64,000 nucleotides of DNA from Rhipidocladum racemiflorum (taxonomy: Eukaryota > Streptophyta > Magnoliopsida > Poales > Poaceae): contig CM070585.1 of the NCBI GenBank assembly GCA_036346355.1, positions 3,921,001 through 3,985,000 on the forward strand, read 5' to 3'. The notes beneath the pieces were generated by a model. It was not told the DNA's origin, made no database searches, and saw only the letters and a list, made by a program, of their open reading frames with translations. Below are positions 11,294 to 20,500 of the stretch, in pieces (position 1 is the first letter of the stretch; each line of letters starts with the position of its first letter). Made by a program: the position numbers and the translations under genes.

Positions 11294-14251
11294 TTATTCT
11301 AAATGAAGAGCTGCATCAAAACAAAACTCTTTTCCGGGTTCAAATTCCGCTTCAAGCTCTTCATAGCTTTGCAAAACCTTCAGATTTTTCGATGCATTGA
11401 GGTCCTCCTGTAGTATATCAATGCAACAGAGGTAAATTGGTTTTTAGTAGAATCGATCATTAGGCAACCATTGCCAAGGCTAGAATCCACATTTACAATA
11501 ATAAATCTACGAAATAATAGTTACCTTTTCAACATATTCAGCAACTGTGCAATTAATAATTTTTTTGATGGTTGCTTTCTTTACTTTTGATGGTCCAATT
11601 AAGTGCAGAGCGACTTCTTTTGGTATCTTCATCGCCACCAAAGAGTATGAAGTAAGTCAAAACACTATCTGGTTATGTGCAAATGTGCTCGCAAATACTC
11701 CCTCCGTTTCTTTTTATAAGGCGTATTTGGTTTCGTTAGGACAAGACTTTGACAAACGATTACTTCATTAATATATCATTTATACAATACAAAATCATAA
11801 TTATATATAAGTACTTTTGAATACAAATCTGCTAATATCAATTTTGTGTCATAAAAATTATATGCTAATAGAGTAATTGTTGGTCAAAGCCTTGTCCTAA
11901 CGAAACCAAATACGCCTTATAAAAAGAAACGGAGGGAGTATAAAGCGGAAGCACTGTTTTTGAATAGTCACATCCTTTGTACAAATCGGTTTTAGCATCA
12001 AGAACAGGAACTTACATCTGGAGTTTTCCCTGAATCATTCAAGTAGCACCATGTTGACAAACAATGTCAAAGGAAGGTGACCAGTGTTAGTTCCATATCA
12101 CAAATTTCAGGAGCTGTGTAAGAAGAAAAAACTCAAAGGTGCTAGAAAGCTGTTAAATAAAGAAAAAAGAACACCTACAGTTAAATAAAATATTAGCAAC
12201 TTTTATGTAGATCAACCTAAATTATTCTGTTAATGGTCCATCAAGACAATATCAAGTAGCCAACATGTTGTCAGTGGAACTTCAGACATAAAGCATTGAA
12301 CTCATACGCTCTACAAACTAAAAAGTACTTCCAGGATGAACTCCAAGTTATGGAAGACGCAAGAACAAATCACAGAAATACAGTTTCCACAGTCGATTCT
12401 ATTTGAACTGAGATGGATAGAAAATAAGACTTGCTAAGATATAAGAGCGGACCTCCTTTCATTCGTCGAAAGCCAGGAAGTGGTTGTGCTGCGGCAACAT
12501 GCTTTGAGAAAATTTTCTCAAAGACAGAATCTGTCATTGTACTGCCAACAGTTACTCGTATCTGCATCTTGTAAGAAACAGAATGGACAGATCAACAAAT
12601 TAAGATAAGATCCGTCAAAGAGTTAGATGCTTAATTGATACCTTTAAGATATCACTGAGAGTAAAATCCCAACCAACCTTTATCACTCCATCCTCTTCAG
12701 TATACACAGAAACATGAAAATCTTTAAATGATACCAACGCTTGCGTGGGATTTTCTGTACCTGATAGCTCAAAAGATAAGTCAATAAGAAAAGATCCTTG
12801 GAACATACACAGTTTGGATAAAAATCATAAGAGGATAAAGGTGTACATTGTACTGGAGATACTGTCTGAAGCACTCTGCAAACTTTATGGTTGGTTCTGC
12901 AAAAGAAACTTGTAAGTAATTCTGAAGTATCCATTAGCATTAAGCACGACTGCACGAGGTATTACTTCCTCAATGCAATATAGCATAAGAGAAATATCAT
13001 TTGGTAGACTGCCACTCATTTGATCAACTCCTAAGTCGTCCCCAAGTCCCCAACTACCTTATCTATTATAATATTAAAGTAGAGGCAAAATAAGCCATCA
13101 CGTTCGCTCTTAATGCTAGAAATTCCCACATTAATCGGAGGAAAAAAGAAAGATCTACATTATTGATCGTGGTAGGTCCAGATTATAATGGTCTAGATTA
13201 AAAGAAAGAGTTTGTATCATTTACATTACACAAATAGCTAAAAAATTAGAAATTGAATTCCATACGATAACGGTTTAGCTTAAAAGAAAGTGTCAGAAGA
13301 TCTCCACCACTTATTTTGGTGGGACCAGATTACAACGGTGCATATTAATCTATATAGATATTAGAGTTATATAAAAAAAATACACAATTATAGAAAATAT
13401 AGTTATATATTAAAGATAATCATATCATAATATCTAGCCGTGTAATTGCGCGGGTAAATTTGCTAGTTAAGCAAAAACGAACTGTATATGCCAAATTACC
13501 AATATGAAATCTACCGGAAACAACCTACCCTTTTGAACATTGTTTGTTGAACATCATCAAACAAGCTGAAGATGGTAGTCTATGACAAAATCGAAGTTGA
13601 GGTCCCAGCCCCCTGGCCCATTTGTGATTGATCATCTGCAGGGCAATCCACAAATTTGGATTGCAATTCGCAAGAGGTGAGTTTAAAGTAGGAAGCATAA
13701 TATTGAGAGTTGTTTTTTAAAAACTAACACAATATTGAGATACAAAACTTTATGTAATGCATTATCAAGACTGTTTATTTTATTTCCTTTCTTCAGTATA
13801 GTTTTCAAGTAAATTGTCATATATTATCAATTTTTATGGGCTTTTGGCTTTCTGAACATGTTGTTTGGCTTATTTAACATTCATTTGAACCGAATAAAAT
13901 GATACCACTTTCTGAGTTTAACTATGTTAATGCCAAGGCCGGGAAAATAACAAAGGAAATGTTAGAACACAGCTAATAATTGTTCTTTCTTGTATAGACT
14001 CTCATACAGGCATACTACTAATCATTGACCCCAAATTTCCTCACGAGTTTGAGGGAAAGAAGGAGCCAAACCCAAATGAAATCTTGCATGTAGAGCAGAG
14101 CAAGAAATGTCCAAGATACTGTCCTGATACGAACCACTCTCTTGAATCGCAACAAGTTGCGCGAAGGAGTACTAAATTTCGCCACAGAATTAACATCAGA
14201 TATCCTTAAACCGCAGGAAATGATTGCGAGAACACCGCTTAAGAAGGCGGC

Positions 14252-14289
<38 letters not shown>

Positions 14290-14359
14290 CCTCGGGGTTC
14301 GCGGGGCCCATGGCGGCGGGCACGGCAAGACAGCCTCCGATGGAAACGGATAGCTCCAT
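11294..14359 (-). CDS. Trigger-factor ribosome-binding-domain protein (plastid-type)
   Basis: A minus-strand gene related to the N-terminal, ribosome-binding domain of bacterial trigger factor; the plant family is small and usually plastid-targeted (established). Supported exons: 12678-12760 (FKDFHVSVYTEEDGVIK), 12453-12567 (FEKIFSKHVAAAQPLPGFRR), a 14-nt microexon 12016-12029 (GKTPD), 11525-11626 (IPKEVALHLIGPSKV...), and 11294-11407, which ends FCFDAALHLE then a stop. These splice in one frame with GT-AG boundaries. An upstream exon at about 12842-12895 gives HKVCRVLQTVSPVQ. A probable first exon starts at the ATG at 14359 (MELSVSIGGCLAVPAAMGPA), with a GT after PE near 14289. Its phase does not fit the next exon, so the 5' structure is unresolved. 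Introns hold a Stowaway MITE (11698-11938) and a small Helitron (13062-13466). Confidence 0.8.
11698..11938. mobile_element. Stowaway MITE, 241 bp
   Basis: Ends are CTCCCTCCGTTTC / GAAACGGAGGGAG, with long inverted arms (tataaggcgtatttggtttc and its complement) and TA target duplication on both sides. It lies in an intron of the trigger-factor-domain gene. Confidence 0.95.
13062..13466 (+). mobile_element. Small non-autonomous Helitron, 405 bp
   Basis: Starts TCTATTATAATATTAAAG after a host A and ends gccgtgtaattgcgcgggt...CTAG (13463-13466) before a host T. The AT-rich TC start and the hairpin 10 or so bases before CTAG are the two diagnostic ends. It sits in a long intron of the trigger-factor-domain gene, on the opposite strand. 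Confidence 0.8.
14253..14286. repeat. GA microsatellite
   Basis: About 17 GA units between the two divergent gene starts, immediately downstream (in minus orientation) of the putative first exon of the trigger-factor-domain gene. Confidence 0.95.
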
Positions 14360-14578
14360 TGCGGCACGAGGGAGGGAGAGCTTCCCAGTTCGACCACGGA
14401 CTCAGCGTAGAGCCGAGGAAGAAACCCAGGAGCAGTTATCCCATTCCCTCTTCCATCGCCACCGTTTGTTTCCAATCGGACGGACAGGGCTCTCTGAGAG
14501 CGGTTCAACGTGCGGTCCAGGCTCCAGAGTCCAAGCCTCTGCCTCACCGTTGGACGCGCCACGGCGGCGGAGGCGGCC
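14360..14578. promoter_or_regulatory. Short divergent promoter region
   Basis: About 219 bases separate the two outward-pointing start codons (minus-strand ATG at 14359, plus-strand ATG at 14579). The segment is GC-rich without an obvious TATA box, as in many housekeeping bidirectional promoters. The promoter role is inferred from position; transcription starts are not visible. Confidence 0.45.
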
Positions 14579-17500
14579 ATGGAGGTGGCGGCGGAGGCAG
14601 GCGCCTACGAGGAGATGCTGCGGGTGGTGGAGGCGTGCGCCGCCCGCATCCGGTGGCGCCTCCGCCCCAACTCCAAGCGCCGACTCCTCAACGGTCTGCG
14701 CTCACTCACATGCCCTCAGATTTCATCTCTCTGTATGTCTCTTCATGATGGAGTCATGGAGATTTAGGATATGCGGCTAAGTTGCCTCATTTCTTGCTAA
14801 GTTCTGTACTATCTTGCTGATTTGTTGCCAAAAGCATTATAACTGGGGGGGTTAATTCATCCAATTGTACAAGCCAATTCATCCATTACATGACGCACCT
14901 TGGTCTAAGTCAAGCTTTGGCCGATATTTTGTATATCGAGTTGCCTTTGGTATTAGTGCATTGAGGAACAAACTAAAATGATATGATGAATTCTTGGCAG
15001 ATATCCTGTTCCTCTGCACGGAGTTGCGGCCTGTGGTACTGATGGACTATGGTGGCACAATGCCTCAACTACAAGAGAATCTCTGCACCCTGCTGCATCA
15101 TGCTCGGCAGGTAATTGATCGATTTCGATTTATTTAATTCTCTTTACTAGTATAACACATAGAGCCAGGCATTTCACATTAAGCATTTTTTTTTACTGTA
15201 TTCACATTAAGCATTTTGCCCTCCATGGGTGTTACGAGCGGACTCCGGTTGACTCTGCTCGTAAGCCCGAGTGCCAGGCCGTTGACCGGCTCGCACGCTC
15301 CTCGACGACAGATTCGTCGTGACGACGGCGCCTAGGGTAAATTGGCTATTCTTCGGAGCCACCGCCTGAATTAACTTTATTCATAAGCAAGCATATCCCC
15401 TTCTTTGTTTACAGCCTTTATTTATAACCCCTCTACTCTACCCTTGGCTTATCTATTGCCGAAACCAAAACAGAATCCCACCCGGGATACTAGTTTCCCT
15501 ATCTTCTTACGTATTCTACTCGGACTCATGTCCTTCCTGCCGCTCGGACTCTTCAGCCGTGTAGCGGTCCGGCGCCTGTGGATCCCCAGTCGTTGTCCCA
15601 TGGTCCGGCGCTAGGCGATCTCCTGTCTTTGTTGCTGTCCGGCGCCTGTAATATACTCGGTCTAGGGAGGTGCGTGTATCATCACCCCCCCTTCACACAC
15701 AAGCTTGTCCTCAAGCTTGAACTCGGGAAATGATCGGCGAAGAACAACGGCGTCCATCCATGTTGCTTCCTCCTCTGGTGCACCCTCCCATTGAATCAAG
15801 AGCTGCCTGAAACCGTTCTGAAATCGCTGGGCCAAAACACGGTGGGGAGCTGGTTCTGCTGGTCCTACATCTAAACCCTCGTCTGTCGGCAGCATAGCAG
15901 GGTGACTTGGCGGGGTACCCCGGAATTCCTTGAGCAAGGAGACATGAAAAACATTGTGGATACGTGCATCAGGGGGCAACTTCAACCGATAAGCTACTGC
16001 TCCCACTTTGGCTGTTATTTGGAAAGGCCCATAAAACCGAGGACTCAGTTTGGTTTGGCGACGGGGTCGCATGGAGTCTTGACGATACTTGTGGAGCTTT
16101 AACCAAACCCATGAGTCGACGGCGAACTCGACCTCGCGGTGATGCTTGTCATATTGCTGCTTCATTCTGTTCTGGGCTTGCAGAAGATATTCCCTGGCTT
16201 GTTGGAGCAAAACATCTCGGTCCACCAACGCACAATCGACTTTGTCGAGTCGCGTGGTCCCTTGCTGATAAGGTGTCAAAGCCGGCGGTGCACGACCATA
16301 GACGAGCTCAAAAGGAGTCATACGGTGGCCGCTGTGGAAGGACGAGTTGTAACAAAACTCTGCCCATGGGACCCACTGTGTCCATGATCGTGGGTTTGCG
16401 CCTGTCAAACAGCGAAGATACATTTGAATGGTGCGATTGACAACCTCCGTTTGCCCATCTGTCTGTGGGTGGTATGCGGTTGACATTAGTAGAGCCGTCC
16501 CACTCCTTTTAAAGAGATCTTGCCAAAATGCACTTAAAAAGACGGGGTCCCTGTCTGAGACGATTGATTCTGGAATGCCATGTAATCGAACGACCTGATC
16601 GAAGAACACCTTGGCGACGGTAGGAGCTGTGGCCGGTCTCGTGAGGGGTATGAAATGTGCATACTTTGATAAGCGATCGACCACCACCAATAGGATGGAC
16701 TTTCCCTGAGATTTAGGCAAATCCGTGATAAAGTCCATTGAGATATCTGACCAGACTTGGTGTGGTACTGGCAGAGGTTGGAGGAGCCCGGCTGGTGCCC
16801 TCGTGCTGATCTTGTTCTGTTGACATATGGTGCAGTTAGCGACAAACCGTTCCACCGTCTCCCGTTGTTTCTCCCAAGAGTACATGGATTGCAGCCGATG
16901 CAAGGTTTTCTGTACACCTTCATGCGTGAGATCATGGATGGAAGAGATGATCTCCTCTCTCAGTGAAGAAGAGGCTGGAATCCATAGCCGCTTTCCTCTG
17001 TAAACCAGGCCATCGTGGACCTGCCACCTTTGGCTCGCCTTCAGTGCCGGTGCAGGAGCACCTTCCGTGGACGTATGCTGTGCTAAGGCTTGTACTTCTG
17101 GGTGTTGACGCAGAATGCCGTGCCACTGATCTCGAGTGATCCCCGTTGGTTCGGAGAGGGCAGCGCATACGGCCTCCTCTGAATGCGTCCGGGAGAGAGC
17201 GTCTGCTGCTAAGTTATGGCGGCCCGGCTTATATTCTACCTGAAAATCGAACCCCATTAGTTTACTCACCCAATGCTGCTGTGGGGCCGTGATGAGGGCT
17301 TGTTCCAATAAAAATTTGAGACTGCCATGGTCCGTGCGTACAGTGAAAGGCTGGCCCCACAGATACGGCCGCCAATGCCGTATGGATTTGGATAGTCCAA
17401 TCAACTCCCTCTCATAGGCCGCCAATTTCTTGTGCCGATCTGCTAGTTTCCGGCTGTAATATGCTATGGGATGGCCGTTTTGCTGAAGAACTGCTCCGAT

Positions 17501-20500
17501 TCCGGTGCCTGAGGCGTCACATTCAACCACGAACGGGGTAGAGAAGTCTGGTAGCTGAAGAACCGGAGCTGTTACTAGGGCTTGTTTGAGGTGGTGGAAG
17601 GCTGTTTCGGCTGCATCTCCCCATGAAAAGCTGTGTCGCCGAAGCAGGGCTGTCAAGGGTTCGGCGATGCTGGCGTAATCGCGCACAAAGCGCCTGTAGT
17701 ACCCGGTAAGCCCCAAGAATCCCCTTAGTGCGGTGATGGAGGACGGTTGGGGCCATGCTGATACCGCCTGTAGTTTGTCTGGGTCGGCGGATACTCCATT
17801 GAAAGAGATGATGTGTCCCAGGTACCCGATGCGCTCTTGTGCGAAGGCGCATTTTGAGTGCTTGAGGTGGAGTTGGTGAAGCCGTAAGCGATCCATTACC
17901 AGCTGCAAATGTTCTCGGTGCTCCTCCTTTGTGCGACTGTAGACTAGGATATCGTCAAAGAAAACGAGTACAAACTTGCGTAAGAACTCCTGCAATACCT
18001 CGTTCATTAGTGCTTGGAATGTTGACGGTGCGTTGGACAGCCCGAAAGGCATTACGAGGAATTCGTAATGTCCATGGTGTGTCCTGAAGGCCGTTTTGCT
18101 GATGTCCTCCTCCCGCATTCGAACCTGGTGATATCCTGAGCGTAAGTCCAGCTTCGAGAAGAGTCGTGCCCCTCTTAATTCATCGAGCAGCTCTTCAACC
18201 ACCGGTATCGGGAACTTGTCTTTGATAGTCTTGGCGTTTAATTCCCGATAGTCCACACAAAATCGCCATGAACCATCTGCTTTTTTTACTAGCAACACTG
18301 GTGAAGAGAAAGGTGAACGGCTTGGACGAATGATTCCTTGCTTCAACATTGACTCGCATTGTTGTTCAATTTCATCTTTTTGGCGATATGGGTATCGGTA
18401 AGGTCTGACCACCACAGGCCCTGCTCCGTCTAGTAGTGGAATGTGATGATCACACGGTCGTGAGGGGGGTAGGCCTTGCGGTTCATCAAAAATGTCTTGG
18501 TATGCATGTAGCAAGCTTTGGATAACCTCAGTACTCCTGCCGTCTAGATGCATCAGGGCGACATTGGGTTTTCGCCTTGCTCCCTGCAGCTTGATGGTTG
18601 AGCCTTGTTGTCTGAATTCCATGGTGAGATCGGTGAAATTCCAATGGATGTCACCTAAGGTTTGTAGCCACTGTACTCCTAGGATCCAGTCAAATCCTTC
18701 AAGGGGAAGCACAATAAATGGTGCCGAGAATTTGTGCCCTTGGATCGTGAACTTGGCTTCTAGGGTCCCCAAACACGGCAGATGTGTGCCTCCCGCCACT
18801 CGCACTTGGTGTGGTGCGCTTCTTGTCTGTTCCTGCTCCATGGCCTTCACCTCCCCTTGCCCGGCTGCATATGTACTGATAAAGTTGTGTGTGCTGCCGC
18901 TATCGATCAGCCCCAGCCATTTCTTACCAGCCCAGAGTACTTGTACTTGCATTGTGTCGCCCTGCTTTGGACCTATGGCTGCAATCATGGATAGCGACGC
19001 CTCCTCCTCTGGTTCTCTCTCTGGATCGCCTTCTTCTTCCGCTTCATCTTCTATTTCGATGTGAAATAGACGTTTGCAGCGATGCCCTCGAGTGTATACC
19101 TCATCGCAATTGTAGCACAGCCCTTTCGCCCTGCGTTCTGCCAATTGGTCGGCGGTGAGTCGCCTTTTCCATGAATTTGCCGTGCTCCCTGCTACCGAGG
19201 TTGCGCTACTCTGTGTGCTGGGAACCGGTGCGTCCTTGCTGTGGTAGGAGACTGGTCCCGCTCCTTGGTGACTGCCTGGTTGTGAGGAAACGCTGGATCC
19301 ATACGTCTTTCCTGGAGTCGGAAAGGGCATAGCGAGTCCTGCGCTTGATGTCGTCGGTTGGGCCGTTGCCACGGTTGCCATCCCGCGCCCCAGGCTCACC
19401 CGCCCACGCCCAGTGTACGCCAGCTCCCGGAGTGCCTCCTCGATCCAGGCCGCCTTCCGTGCTTCTGCCTCCCGGGCAAAGCCGATAGCTTCAGATAAGT
19501 CTCGCGGTCGCTCACGCCTTACGTCCGCGCCCAGTGCTGGCGAGAGTCCTGCCATAAAGGCCTCTATCTGTTCCGTACGTTTCACCCTTGTGGTCCTTGC
19601 TAACAGTCGCTGATACTCCCGGGCGTATTCATCCACGCTCCGACTACCTTGCTTCAGGTTGATCAAATCGCCGAACGGTCCCACACTCATCTGGCGCGTG
19701 AACCTCCGGGTAAAGGCTTCTGAAAAATCTTCCCAAGCAATCCATTGCTCTTCTCTCTGCCAATTATCCAATACCTCTTGTGCTTCCCCTGCTAAATGAA
19801 GTCCTGCAATCTCCACATAGTCCTCTTCTGGGATGCTATGTACTCGGAAGAACCTTTCGCACCTCCGCAGCCAACTGAGTGGATCGTCCTGCCCATTATA
19901 GTCTGGAAGATCAAAGCGCGGTGGACGGGGTGTCCATCTACGTCTTTCACCTTCGCTATCTTCTTCCCCCCGTCCGTCACCACCTCTCCGCTGTGGTCCG
20001 TGATTCCGCCGGTTCGCCACTAGCCCTGCCCCTGGGTTGCTGTTCTGGGTCTCTGCTATTCCCTCGCTATTCCTCTCTCTGCTGGAATTGCCTCCCCCTT
20101 TTGCATGAGATACTTCCGCTGAGTTTCCCTTCTCTTTTACGGCCACTAGTACTTCTGCTAACATGGCTTTCATCTCCTTCATCTCCGCCTCCAGTACCTT
20201 CACGCGATCGTCCTCCGAGGAGGCCATGCTCCCAGTGCCGACGGGCTCTGATACCAAATTGTTACGAGCGGACTCCGGTTGACTCTGCTCGTAAGCCCGA
20301 GTGCCAGGCCGTTGACCGGCTCGCACGCTCCTCGACGACAGATTCGTCGTGACGACGGCGCCTAGGGTAAATTGGCTATTCTTCGGAGCCACCGCCTGAA
20401 TTAACTTTATTCATAAGCAAGCATATCCCCTTCTTTGTTTACAGCCTTTATTTATAACCCCTCTACTCTACCCTTGGCTTATCTATTGCCGAAACCAAAA

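Noticed and set aside
13500..14150. Extra exon of the trigger-factor-domain gene (RNLLRFKR...)
   Set aside because: It is open after the SLSLSL run and could be transit-peptide coding, but no donor in that frame has the phase needed by the next supported exon.
15405..15614. Identical 69-codon frames at 15405 and 20435
   Set aside because: They lie in the two LTRs and repeat only because the LTRs are identical.
18492..19064. 190-codon plus frame opposite gag-pol
   Set aside because: Antisense shadow of the conserved gypsy coding frame; no independent domain or start context.
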